Source: Chara braunii (lineage: Eukaryota > Streptophyta > Charophyceae > Charales > Characeae). From it: a DNA stretch of 40,346 bases. Below, in pieces: positions 10,481 through 19,807 of this stretch; the stretch's first letter is position 1, and every line of letters begins with the position of its first letter. The position numbers and the translations under genes were made by a program. The stretch is taken from the NCBI GenBank assembly GCA_003427395.1, contig BFEA01000351.1, positions 930,910 to 971,255 of the forward strand, written 5' to 3'. Under the pieces are notes generated by a model. It did not search any database. It saw only the letters and a program-made list of their open reading frames with translations, and was not told the DNA's origin.

Positions 10481-11029
10481 TGGCAGGTCCTTTTGGTCAG
10501 GCGGTTCTCCTCTTCCATTAGGAATCCGTCTACCCCTATCTTCATCGTATCGGCAACCTCATCTGGTATCCGATGCCCTTCCGTCGCTCTTCCTTCTCCA
10601 TAGCCTCTTCCTTCGATGTCTCTAGCAGGATCGAGACCGGTTTTGCTTTCTTCCCTACCGGCTTATACTTTCGAACACTTCCTTCCGGGATTTTTCTCCT
10701 AAAAAATGAACGGTCGGGATTGCCCTTGTTGCCTCTGCGATTCGTGGTTGAATACTAACTAATTTTCCATTCAGACAATATCCCTTTTGCACCTCTCCTT
10801 CGAATTTGGCCAAAGCTGTTGAGTCCAGTCCTACCTTGTGGTATCTGAGGGCCTTGATGAGCTATAACAAATCAGGGATCTCGAGTGCGACTTCTGGCAC
10901 GTCCATGCATACTTCTTTCCGCCTGGGCAGGCTGGCACCGAGTTCGATTTCTGATTCCTTTTTTGCTACCATAACGCCCAAGATTTTGTCCTTCTGCCTC
11001 CTCTTCTTCTGGGGAAGGCCCATCTTGAT
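10481..11029 (-). pseudogene. pol: Protease-to-RT linker of pol
   Basis: It continues the protease frame past a TGA (11030) with a basic start (KKRRQKDK). TAG at 10862 interrupts it, and the frame shifts near 10650. Near the inversion edge a short segment reads VADTMKIGVDGFLMEEEN, plausible as the region just before RT. There is no catalytic motif. Strand and frame tie it to Gag-PR, and its continuation is the plus-strand RT start at about 8171. Confidence 0.6.
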
Positions 11030-12277
11030 TCATTCCTTCTTGTTGAATGCCTCCTCAATCATAATTTCTACCCTTTCTATCATGCCCTCCATCCACGCGA
11101 AAGCCCCTTTTCGTGCGCTATCCTCGAACGACGGCGACCACGTTGCCAACTTCCCCTTCGGAGGGTCTCCTCCCGTCCCGAGGAGTCGGAGAATCTCACC
11201 CCGGTCGGTCACTGGGTCCTCTATATCTACCATGTACGTGCCATCATGCAAGTGCATGTCTATCATTTCTACGTTTGCGCACCATGGCCTCCCGAGGATA
11301 ATGTCGTAATCCATTTCCTCCATTACGGTCATTCGCTGAAACGACCAGATTGACTCTCTGATTCCTGCCTTGATTGCACATTTCATGACATACTCTGCGA
11401 ACAGAATTTCCCCACCGGCTCCCCGAATGCTCCCCGATACTTCCTTATTTACCGTACAGCCTGTGATTGTTGCGAAATTTGTCCTTATGAGAGTGATTTC
11501 TGCTCCCCCGTCTACTAATGCGTCGGTATGATGAGTTCCGAGCTGAATCTTCAATTTTCCTACGGGTAGCGCACGGAAACTGAGCTTTGTCCCAGGAGGT
11601 GCCCTCATGACTTCGCCACCTTCTCGGTCTGGCAAGCTTAAACGGATGTCTGCCAAGGATTTCTCAAGATCCTCGAAATCCCTGCGACTTCTTTGAAGGT
11701 TAGCAAGCTCTTGCAGAGCTTCCTCCTTCCTTCCTTCTTCTGGTAATTCGGGGTTTTCGTCTATCTCTACTCGTCGCCGAGTCAACAGTTGTCTAAACCC
11801 TTTGAGCAACCTAGGGCTAGCCTGCAGCATGGTCTGAAACAACACCGACACCATGGTTCCTAGTAAATTGCTAAGGGTGTCGTCGATTTCGGGCAAGGTT
11901 AAGATCGAGATTTGACACCGAAATGTTTTCTTGGCAGCGGTAACCTTGTCCGCAGGCTCCTCTTCCCTAGGCTTCCCATAGACTTTCTCTGGTTCTCCGT
12001 CCTCAGGCTCTGCCTGGGGTACGGAGCTTCCAGCAACCTCCTCTATCACGGTGTCACGGATAATCCTTCTTCCGACCGTCCCTAACCGAGTAGTCGCGTT
12101 CACCCTATCACGTCCGTCGTTTTCCAAGATGAAGTTGACATGCGGCCCACGGCCCCGAAGTTGATCCCAGATGATTTCGACCACCGGCTCAGCTTCTACC
12201 GCAGCTATCTCTAACCCATTGAGCATGATAATAACTCGTCGCATCCCTCCTAACGCGTTCCAATTCACCCGTTCTCC
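11030..12277 (-). pseudogene. pol: Retropepsin-type aspartic protease region
   Basis: The protease cleaves the Gag-Pol polyprotein. The active-site block is TDALVDGGAEITLIRT (about 11495-11545), with Asp-Gly-Gly in place of the more common Asp-Thr/Ser-Gly. The flap and second half follow, and the block DYDIILGRPWC gives the usual hydrophobic-hydrophobic-Gly near the C-terminus. About 230 residues upstream of the active site are charged and helical-looking (LANLQRSRRDFEDLEKSL) and not recognised. It lies in the same frame as gag, separated by one TAG (12278), and ends at TGA 11030. Confidence 0.75.
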
Positions 12278-13912
12278 CTATGGTCTGAATATCTCTCCCT
12301 TTAACGACCTGATACATCTCCTTTTTAATATATCATGGTTGAGCTTTGGGCAAGCGCGCACATAATGTCCCATCGCGGTGCAGTACTTGCATTGCTCGTT
12401 AGCAGGATCTCTTCGTCCGAATCCTCGACTGGCTACACCTAGCGGAACTACGGCTTCCAGGGGAGGGAGGGCGGGTTGGGATACTTGCGCCTGCATAACC
12501 AGTAGCGCGTTCTCCACCCTCTCAATTTTGTGGTCGACTCCGTGTACCCGTTCGTGTGGGCTTTCAATCCCCTTCTTTACCTTGTCACCTATCTTACCGG
12601 TCAGGTCTATGACCTCCCCTTCTTTAAGAAAGGCCTACGTCTCGGTCACTACCATCTTTTCGGCCAGGTCCGTTACGGTGCTAAAATCCACATCCCTAGT
12701 GTTTACGAACTTGCTCGTCTGCTGGTAGGCTGATAGAATCTTGTCTTTGTCGAACTCGAAAAACTGTCTAAGAAAGTATTTGCTCATTATTCGGTCCGTA
12801 ACCCCGGGGATCCTCAGCGCTACCAGGGTGAACTCCCGTAGGAAGTCGTTGTACGTTGCGAAATTCTTCCTTTGCACTGCCGCTAAATCGGCCTCCGTAG
12901 CCATTTTCTCCACTGCTAGATATTTTCTCATCATCACATCCCGGGTCTCCTTCCAAGATCGGCTTGCGCACACAATGACCATTATGTCCCGCCCTAGACT
13001 CAGTGACACATGCTGGCCTAGGTGGTCCATCTTTTCTTCTTCGGTCCATTTCAGTAACGTAGCTAGGCTCTCATAATCGATTAGAAACTCCGTGATATTT
13101 GCCCCGTCAAACGTCAACTTTTTCTTAGCGTCCGCTAGGTAGCCCTGATTTTTGTTCAGTGCTCGTGTGAGGGATGATACTATCTTCTTAAGGCCTCCCT
13201 CGGAGCTACTGACCTCGCCTACCATACTGATATCCGGTCCTTCCTTGCCGGTCTTCTGTCCCTCCCTAGTCTTTGCAGTTCCTTTCGGGTCGAACCATCC
13301 CAACACCCTTTCCTTGAGGCTCCAGAGCCCTTCACAACCCCACGTTACTGTCGGCGTAGTCGGCAGACGGCTAGCCCTACTATCTATGGCTGGCGGGTTT
13401 GTAACTTTCTCCGCTTCCATCCCCGGAGAGTTCTTTTTTTCTTTCCTCCTTTTGCTCGGGGTTCCCCCACGGTCGCTACCCTTATCCCCTTGCCCATTTC
13501 CGCCTCGGCCGGTCCTCTTTTCGTCCCGCGGTTCTTCCTGCAGAGGGCCTTCTTCGTTCCCAGTCATCATTTCCTCGATCAATCTTGCCTTGTACTCCGC
13601 GGTCCTCTTTTCTATTTCTGCTAGTTTACGCCTCGCATCCTTGACCGTCACTTTCTTAGACACATCTCCCTCTGAATTCTGGGGGCTTGTCCTATTCTTA
13701 TTCTTGCCCTCCTTGGTTTCCTAAGTCCCTTGCCTGCTTCCCCCGGTTTTCCCCGAGCTTTCCCCTGAGGAGATTTCCTTCCGGTTCTCTTTGGTACCAT
13801 CCGGATTTATCGATTCTCTATCTTTCTGCCCTATTTCGCTCTGCACGGCACTGCCTCCTAAGCCTGGTCCTCCTTCGCTCTTACGGTTATCCGTCTCATC
13901 CTCCATTGCCAT
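12278..13912 (-). pseudogene. gag: Gag polyprotein (capsid and CCHC nucleocapsid)
   Basis: Gag forms the virus-like particle and packages RNA. Start chosen: ATG at 13912, giving MAMEDETDNRKSEGG; it has TTATGCAG 11 nt upstream and lies in the same frame as the rest. The N-terminus is acidic, followed by a coiled-coil-like segment (DARRKLAEIEKRTAEYKARL). A gag-type helical domain runs from about FDGANITEFLIDYESL to FSTVTDLAEKM. The zinc knuckle is CKYCTAMGHYVRAC (CX2CX4HX4C, near 12345-12390). The frame is constant over about 545 codons, broken only by TAG at 13721 and 12635 and closed by TAG at 12278. The stop context at 12278 is TAG GGA G. The TAGs could be decayed CAG codons or, for the last one, a readthrough site. 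Confidence 0.85.
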
Positions 13913-14568
13913 TTTGCCTAGTTCTGCATAAGCCAAAGAATTCCCAGGACACACACAATGCGAGGCTTTTAGGTTCCCTAGGTCCCCGGCTATGTTGGCT
14001 TATCTTTATTCGGGAAATAGCCTTCTCCTTATTTTCGTTTCCTGATTGCTTCCCAAAAAAAGTGAGCCACAACTGACCCTGCTGCCCTACCGAGCTAAGG
14101 GCGTGACTTAGTTTCCCTTATCACAGGCTCGTTTAGAGCGCCCTTGCCCCGTTGGGACGGTGCGCAAGAGTCCGGGTTAGGCATCCTGCTAGGGAAAGTT
14201 TCCCGAGCAGTATTCCCCTTTTCGGCCTTCAGGGGCACGACAACCATTAGGAGTCTACCCCTCCACTCCTTTATTGTCTAGCGGGTTCTAATCATCTGGG
14301 TCCGAGGCCCTTTCTTATTTCCATCGGCGATCTTCTGTAGGTAGCGGACTATACTCGATTTGCCTTATTGGCCCGCCTACGGGTGCTAGTCCCGTTCTCG
14401 TCGTCGCGGCCCTTCTGGTTCGGTAAACTCTTCGAATAGTTGTGCCTTATTGGCCCGCCTGCGGGTGGTAGGCCCTTCCGGTTCGGTAGACTCTTCGAAT
14501 AAATTTTCCCTATCTCAATTTCCCTTTGGATTATGCGTTCGCATCCCGCCCAGTCTAGCCGTGACGCC
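13913..14568 (-). other. P4-gag spacer with an internal duplication
   Basis: There is no convincing gene. A segment is duplicated in tandem at about 14361-14442 and 14443-14513: TTATTGGCCCGCCT, then a TTCGGTA and ACTCTTCGAATA core. A minus ORF through it repeats YSKSLPN and is explained by that duplication. The part nearest gag ends in TTATGCAG, an acceptor-like motif. Confidence 0.5.
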
Positions 14569-15240
14569 CTAAACATCAGGATGTGGATGACTTACAGTAA
14601 CTCGTGGGCCCTGTTTCCCTAGAACAGCCCATGCTCCAGCGACATCGTAGAACATCCCAATGGTCGGGGAGAGGAAGTGGTCTACGCAGACTATCGCCGA
14701 GTCTGCCAGCTCCTGCGCCCTCGAGAGACTCCCGAAGACGAGGTCTACCATAAAACGGGGAACTCGGCACCTCAGCGGCGTGGTAGGTGCCCTGAATTCC
14801 CTCCATCCTCCCATTTCCACCCGGGTAAGTAAGTCCACGTTTCTTCTACCCCAGACTGATTGTCCTATCCGGGTCAACACCTGGGCCGCCCTCCGAAAGA
14901 CGGGAGCCAGCTCGTGGCCTTGCGCTATTCCTATCCCCAGCAAGTGCCACCCAGCCTCGGGTAGGTACAGGACCCCGGTTACCTCTAAACTGGAGAATAG
15001 GTCATCCCCTGGTCCCCGGTTGATTCTCATCCCCGTCCACCGACATTCTACCAACATGAAGGCGGTGTCTCTCCCCAAGGTTACGGCCCGCCATTCTACG
15101 TCGAATCCCCGATAGTTGGAACTCGATGGGAGGGATACTTCCCATCGCCCGCCGTTATTCCAGGGCGGTTCGGGGTACCGGGGCTGACATTCCATTCGCA
15201 CATGGGGTTGGCGTTCCATTCGCACACGTCTTGCTGCCAT
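14569..15240 (-). CDS. P4: fourth member of the unknown tandem family, just before gag
   Basis: The ORF is 223 codons from ATG 15240; I prefer this MAARRVRM start over upstream codons because P1 and P3 also start with MAR. The family blocks are present in order. Block 1 contains DTAFMLVECRWTG. Block 2 is VLYLPEAGWHLLGIGIAQG. Block 3 is VEMGGWREF with VPRFMVDLVFGSLSRAQEL. Block 4 is FLSPTIGMFYDVAGAWAVL, a weak match to the MGPF-type C-terminal block. There is no signal peptide or membrane segment. The ORF is intact, ending at TAG. TTATGCAGG lies 18 nt upstream of the ATG. It lies between P3 and gag. Function unknown; it does not look like a known gag, pol or env product. Confidence 0.75.
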   Translation of the reverse strand: MAARRVRMERQPHVRMECQPRYPEPPWNNGGRWEVSLPSSSNYRGFDVEWRAVTLGRDTAFMLVECRWTGMRINRGPGDDLFSSLEVTGVLYLPEAGWHLLGIGIAQGHELAPVFRRAAQVLTRIGQSVWGRRNVDLLTRVEMGGWREFRAPTTPLRCRVPRFMVDLVFGSLSRAQELADSAIVCVDHFLSPTIGMFYDVAGAWAVLGKQGPRVTVSHPHPDV

Positions 15241-15448
15241 TGTTGCCTTGGCGATTCCCTGCATAATCCACATATAGAGGGTTATAGCCAATCCTTAGTA
15301 AACGTTCACCTACTGCCCCCTTACCCTTCATGTTTTCATTCTTCTTCCCTGATCCCAACTATCCCTCCATATCCCCAGGAGCAGCAACCCCCTCCGGTTG
15401 TTCGTACAGCCGGTAAAGGTCATCTATGTAGGTCGCGTTCCGACCTAC

Positions 15449-16149
15449 TTACCGCCGGATGACTGTCCACATAGCCTCATCACTTATTTGCGAAACTCCT
15501 GGCCTAGTATTTATTGCTGCTCGTAGTATACAAAACACTTCGTGCCCCTGTTCGTCTTCAAAAGGCCCCATCTCCAGGAAGGTCGGTAGTATTTCTGATA
15601 TATTAATGTTTCGTCAAAATCTAGCCTAGTTACGGCAGCTACCGCCTGCTCCACTCGCTCTATGCCCCCCAGTCGTCTTAGTAGAAAGGGTGGCAGACTC
15701 ATTCGTACGACCCCATTTGGTAACTCAAAGGTCCCTGCTGTGGCGACTTTTACCTCAGCCGTCACGTTATCTCGTTCTGGATCCGTGAACTCAAACCCCT
15801 CCTACCAGGTTATTTGCCATGCGCCTTCAAACATTCGCACGGGGTCATCCCCGGAAGCCAAAGCAATCCCAAAGGTCCGCCATCCTTCTTCCGACAGGTG
15901 TAAGGATCCCGTCGCATGCACGCGCCCCGGGAGGTCCAAATTTATGCCCCCGAACTCTCCTCTCGCACGCCATTTCAGCTCTACTACTAGGTACACCGTG
16001 TCTTCCACCAGTTCTACCCCCACCCAGTCCATTACCGGGTTACTTACCACGTTTCTTGCTGGTAGGCTTATTTCGACCCTGCCCCCCGATGCTCTTGGTG
16101 GTAGGATCCCACGAGGCCTATCCTCCCAGAATGTCATTCGTCGGGCCAT
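15449..16149 (-). pseudogene. P3: third member of the unknown tandem family, broken
   Basis: The start is ATG 16149 (MARRMTF), in the context CAAGATGGC, the same as at P1. Family blocks: VYLVVELKWRA; then GSLHLSEEGWRTFGIALASG; then an in-frame TAG at 15802; then VVRMSLPPFLLRRLGGIERV. Near 15600 the frame shifts. In the new frame the C-terminal block FLEMGPFEDEQGHEVFCIL appears and runs to a TAA at 15449; it aligns with MGPF in P1 and YGPF in P2. So P3 was once a full-length paralog and is now disrupted by one stop and one frameshift. Two AG acceptor-like sites lie 18 and 38 nt before the ATG. Function unknown. Confidence 0.75.
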
Positions 16150-16447
16150 CTTGCAATGTCTCCTTTCCTGCTTCCTTAGTCCGATTGCTGCACCCACCAA
16201 GATTCCATGCCTTTCGTGCTTTAGTCTTTCAGCACTCCTTACCTATCGTACACTGGTTCTTGCTGCCATCCCTGCCCCACACACGTACAAGTCTTCCTCC
16301 CCCTTTTGGTGTTGCTACCTTCCTTGTTCCGACCCCCTCTCATCCCCTACTAACTAATGTACACGCCCACTTTTCTTATGCTACATCCCGATTCACATGC
16401 ACCCTCCATACTCCGACCTCCTTGCGGTGTCCGATTTTTGGGTCCCT
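16150..16447 (-). other. P2-P3 intergenic spacer
   Basis: The spacer is 298 bp between the P2 stop and the P3 start, with no ORF of note on the coding strand. On the minus strand it contains a donor-like ATAGGTAAGGAGT near 16235-16250 and a GTGCAG acceptor-like site close to P3. Plus-strand openings here are shadows. Confidence 0.4.
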
Positions 16448-17203
16448 CTAATCGAACCATAGTACCTCAAACAGCGTAAAGACATCGTCCACGTAGGACG
16501 GCGCGCCCGCCGCCTCCTGGCTAACTTTGGCGTCCCAAGCTTCCACGTCTACCTCTCGACGGTTGTACTTACCTATCCTTAGGACGGTGATGACTTCACT
16601 GGCTTTATCGTTGTAGAAGGGCCCATATTTTAAGGAAACCCTATAAAATTCATCGGTCAGCCAGGCACGTTCTATGTGTACCTCCCTCATGGAGTCGACC
16701 ACGTCTGCTATGTGCTCGAATCCCCCGAACCAGTCGGTCACGAACTCGGGCACCCACGCCGTTGTGCGCAGGCAGGAAGGCTTGCGTTCCCTCCATCCTC
16801 CCATCACAACCCTGCTATTAACTTCGTCACAGCCCTCGTTGACGAACCTCTTGCCTTCTTTTCGGGTTTGCGCCTCAGCATCCCCTAGAAGCCACATTGG
16901 ATCCTGTCTCATTGCTAAAGTAGTGCAAAATAGGTGCCACCCATCTTCGGAAAGGACAATTGTTCCGATCGACTCCACTTTGTCCTCTGCTATCTCGTCC
17001 CAACCTTCCTCTTCCCTTATTGGGTTCCAAATCCGTTTTATCCATACATATGATAATTTTCGGGCAACCTCAAAACCCACCCAGTCGCACGTGGTCCCCC
17101 TCCACTTATTTGGCATTGGTATAGGCATTTCTATCTCTCCCCTAAGTCGCCTTGGTTCCCATCCCTTGAAGGTGTATTTCATCATCATCTCCTCTCTAGT
17201 CAT
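16448..17203 (-). CDS. P2: second member of the unknown tandem family
   Basis: An intact ORF of 251 codons from ATG 17203 (MTREEMMMKY) to TAG. Family blocks: CDWVGFEVARKLSYVWIKRIW; then GTIVLSEDGWHLFCTTLAM; then VVMGGWRERKPS; then VPEFVTDWFGGFEHIADVVDS; then FYRVSLKYGPFYNDKASEV. The C-terminal 45 residues are unique to P2, ending VDDVFTLFEVLWFD. Aromatic (Trp) content is high. There is no secretion signal or TM helix. TTGTGCAGG lies 11 nt upstream of the ATG. P1 ends 58 nt upstream. Identity to its siblings is low (roughly 20-25% by eye), so the duplications are old and both copies were kept open, which argues for coding selection. Function unknown. Confidence 0.8.
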   Translation of the reverse strand: MTREEMMMKYTFKGWEPRRLRGEIEMPIPMPNKWRGTTCDWVGFEVARKLSYVWIKRIWNPIREEEGWDEIAEDKVESIGTIVLSEDGWHLFCTTLAMRQDPMWLLGDAEAQTRKEGKRFVNEGCDEVNSRVVMGGWRERKPSCLRTTAWVPEFVTDWFGGFEHIADVVDSMREVHIERAWLTDEFYRVSLKYGPFYNDKASEVITVLRIGKYNRREVDVEAWDAKVSQEAAGAPSYVDDVFTLFEVLWFD

Positions 17204-17261
17204 TTTTCCTCTTCCTGCACAACATCAGGTCACCCGTTCCCCCTAGGTCAAGTCACCCTCC

Positions 17262-18074
17262 TTAGAAGTTCCAGTCCTCTTTCTCATCATCTTCGTCCTC
17301 ATCACTGAAGTCGTCCTCTTCGTTGTAGAACAACTCCCTCACCCCTTCCAAAAATGTCTCCCCTATTGCCACATTTATGTAGACTATCTCCCAATGCACG
17401 GAGCTAGAGACAAAAACATTGTCTATGCTAAGGCAGTTTAGTATCTCGGCCAGCTCGTCCGCCCAGTTCCCCTCAAACGGCCCCATTTCCACTGACAATC
17501 GAAAGAAGTCTTGCCTAGCGCATTGGTATAGTCCGAGGTTGGTCATGGACTGGCATATCCGTACTAGCCGGCTCCGGGTTCCGAAAACCGCCTCCACCAA
17601 GAAGGGAGGCAGCACACATCGCATGGTTCTGACGGGTCGCCTCATGCTCCCTCTATCCCCAAGTTCCTCCTGCACGTCTATCCTTTCCATTTTCATTTCC
17701 CTCCGCTGACATGCAGCCCACACAACCTCCGCTTCTGCCTTCCTAAACAGCTCGTCCGGCGTATTCCCGAGTGTCAATTTTATGATCATAACATTCTCCC
17801 CATCCTGTGACAAGTAGACCCACCCCCGGGCTTCCACTGTCCCTCGGAATTCCAAATCCATTAAGCTTGGCGACAACCTTGTCAAGCTGACATTAGTCCA
17901 TACTGTCTCTATCCAAAGAAATGCGTCCTCCCCTTCCAGCATTGTCGTTTGATACGCTGGTTCAAGGTCCGTCCAGGCTCCATCTTCCGGGAGGACGACC
18001 AATACCCCATCCTTTACATCTACTGGCATTTTCGGGCCGCTGGTAGAGATCGGGGAAGGCAACCATCGCGCCAT
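17262..18074 (-). CDS. P1: first member of the unknown tandem family, longest copy
   Basis: An intact ORF of 270 codons from ATG 18074 (MARWLPSPIS) to TAA, in the context CAAGATGGC. Family blocks: EDAFLWIETVWTNV; then GWVYLSQDGENVMIIKLTLG, where the GW pair of the siblings is replaced by GE; then VLPPFLVEAVFGTRSRLVRI; then FFRLSVEMGPFEGNWADEL. The C-terminus adds a strongly acidic tail (EEDDFSDEDEDDEKEDW), absent from the others. AACAGG lies 20 nt before the ATG. It is the first long ORF after the leader. It resembles nothing I know; alternatives such as a diverged capsid-like or host-derived protein would need profile searches. Confidence 0.8.
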   Translation of the reverse strand: MARWLPSPISTSGPKMPVDVKDGVLVVLPEDGAWTDLEPAYQTTMLEGEDAFLWIETVWTNVSLTRLSPSLMDLEFRGTVEARGWVYLSQDGENVMIIKLTLGNTPDELFRKAEAEVVWAACQRREMKMERIDVQEELGDRGSMRRPVRTMRCVLPPFLVEAVFGTRSRLVRICQSMTNLGLYQCARQDFFRLSVEMGPFEGNWADELAEILNCLSIDNVFVSSSVHWEIVYINVAIGETFLEGVRELFYNEEDDFSDEDEDDEKEDWNF

Positions 18075-19789
18075 CTTGTTTCAGCACCCGAGCCCTGTTT
18101 TCATAAAAGAGTACCAACCGGTCCTTCTGGTCAGCTCAACCCTTATCCTAGATGAGAATTATTTCAGACCCCTCATTAAGGTCTCCCTAATTTACCTCCC
18201 CGTTCCTAAGTACCTCCTACACATAATACCCTCGATCGGTCATTCATTTCTCACATTCTTTCTCTTGGTTTTATTCCGACTGACCTCTATCCTCCTTCCT
18301 TCCGATCATCTCACACTCGTGTGGACTTAGATAAAGGGGGGGGATAGACTTAGAATATGTCCCGTCCAACAATCCAAGCTCAATCAATTTGTACGGAGGG
18401 AAAAATAAAATAAAAAAATCAGGCAATCTCACATACGGCCGGTCATCTCTTCACCGGTCATCCCCAATGTGGTCTCTCCACTGGTACTATCAGTAGAGTT
18501 TTATCCCATACATCAAGCGCAGCTCAACCGTCGCGAGCGTGGTACCCAGGCTCCGGCAAGGCGTTAGCTCTTTCCTTGTACCCAGAATACCCCATCCAGT
18601 CTTGCCGCTTTTGCACATCCATACCGACACCGAGGGTTACCCCGTGAGCCTAAATACAGGGACAAAAATCAGTCGTTCGGGCATTCACTTCCATCGGTCT
18701 GACAAGAATCAACCTTTCCCAAGCCATGCTATGAGAAGCTATTAATCGTCTCTGAGGCTACGTCTTTGTCCGCATGCAGTGGTACTCCCCCCGCCAGTCA
18801 ACAGGCTAAGCCCCGCATAAAGAGACGTTTCGTACCCCGCTAGGCAGATCATCGAGCCAAAGCTCGTCACCGCTCGAACGAGAATATTACTAATCACCCG
18901 GCGTGACAAACTCCCGTCCGACAGCTCAGTGGCCTGACCTCCACACACGAACACACGGCAGCCTACAAAAAGAGAGCGACGTTTCGCAACCTGCACTGGC
19001 CGGTGCAAACCAATCCTTTCCTTCTGAAAGGCAGGACGCTCGAATTCCTTCATGCAAACATAAGTCCCAAGTGGGATACATAGAATATAAGTGTTTTTCC
19101 CTTGGTGCTCCCAGCGCTTCCTACCCATAACTCATATTTTTCTCTCAGGACAATGAGTGTCACTCCCCCTACTTTCATACATAATGGTTGGTTCCTTCTC
19201 GTGAGAGTCTTCAAAGGTGAGCTAGTTTTCCTTGGAGTCTAGCAACTCCTTTCATTCCCTTTCTCTTCACTTGTCTGTCCTTTCATAGGGCGGGATTGTT
19301 CCTTCTTGATGACCCGTTGTATTCATGTTGGTTCCTTCAAGCATTTCAAAAAAAAAGTGCAAAGTGCATGAGCCCACTGGGCTCAAAGAAGATGGTAGAA
19401 GGGCACCCGTACGGTTGGATCACTCCGCCGCGAGATTTTCATTGGAACTCGGCCTAAGCCGAAGCACCAACCGCCTTCCAGGTAACCGGAACCCTTCTTT
19501 CATACGAAGAGGAAGGGTCGACCTGCGACTTGCCCAAGGCTTCCCCGAACAAGCGAACACTTGTACCGGATGAAGGAGGGTCACAGCCATTCCTCAAAGA
19601 AACGGCTGATCAAGTGCATAGCATGCATGTTATACCTCCAGATCTGGCCATGTCATGCACCCAGCCACTCTCAAATCTGATTTCTCACAAGGAAAGAGCA
19701 AACACAAGTCTATTTTTCTTATCTTCGGTTGTGTACACGTCAACGCATCGGGCGCCCCCTTCGGAATCGCAAGGGTCAATTTAACCCAC
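18075..19789 (-). other. Leader between PBS and P1
   Basis: About 1.7 kb of untranslated leader, the expected place for a packaging signal and a 5' splice donor. A related word pair occurs at about 18808 (AAGAGACGTTTCG) and 18968 (AGAGCGACGTTTCG). I can prove no splice site. The only sizeable minus ORF with an ATG is described separately. Plus-strand openings look like shadows. Confidence 0.5.
18742..19128 (-). CDS. Possible leader ORF, 128 codons
   Basis: It starts at a real ATG (MGRKRWEHQGKN) on the coding strand of the element. Cys, Ser and Arg are frequent, and two related words occur (RRSLFVGC and YETSLYAG), reflecting a short internal DNA repeat. It shows none of the P-family blocks and nothing I recognise. 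It could be a fortuitous opening in structured leader RNA; the main support is its length and strand. Confidence 0.25.
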   Translation of the reverse strand: MGRKRWEHQGKNTYILCIPLGTYVCMKEFERPAFQKERIGLHRPVQVAKRRSLFVGCRVFVCGGQATELSDGSLSRRVISNILVRAVTSFGSMICLAGYETSLYAGLSLLTGGGSTTACGQRRSLRDD

Positions 19790-19807
19790 TACCAGGCACC
19801 TCCACCA
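19790..19807 (-). promoter_or_regulatory. Candidate primer binding site (PBS)
   Basis: Four bases after the LTR end (..CCTACA), the minus strand reads TGGTGGAGGTGCCTGGTA. A PBS starts TGG because it pairs with the CCA tail of a tRNA. The matching tRNA 3' end would be CACCTCC-A-CCA, a plausible acceptor strand. I cannot assign the tRNA. The location fixes the LTR boundary independently of the repeat comparison. Confidence 0.6.

Noticed and set aside
15511-18155. Plus-strand ORFs overlapping P1-P4
   Set aside because: They are shadows: no shared blocks among them, while the minus frames show family conservation across four loci.
19400-19560. Possible tRNA- or rRNA-like structured region in the leader
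   Set aside because: I could not fold a cloverleaf or match conserved rRNA words; left as leader.
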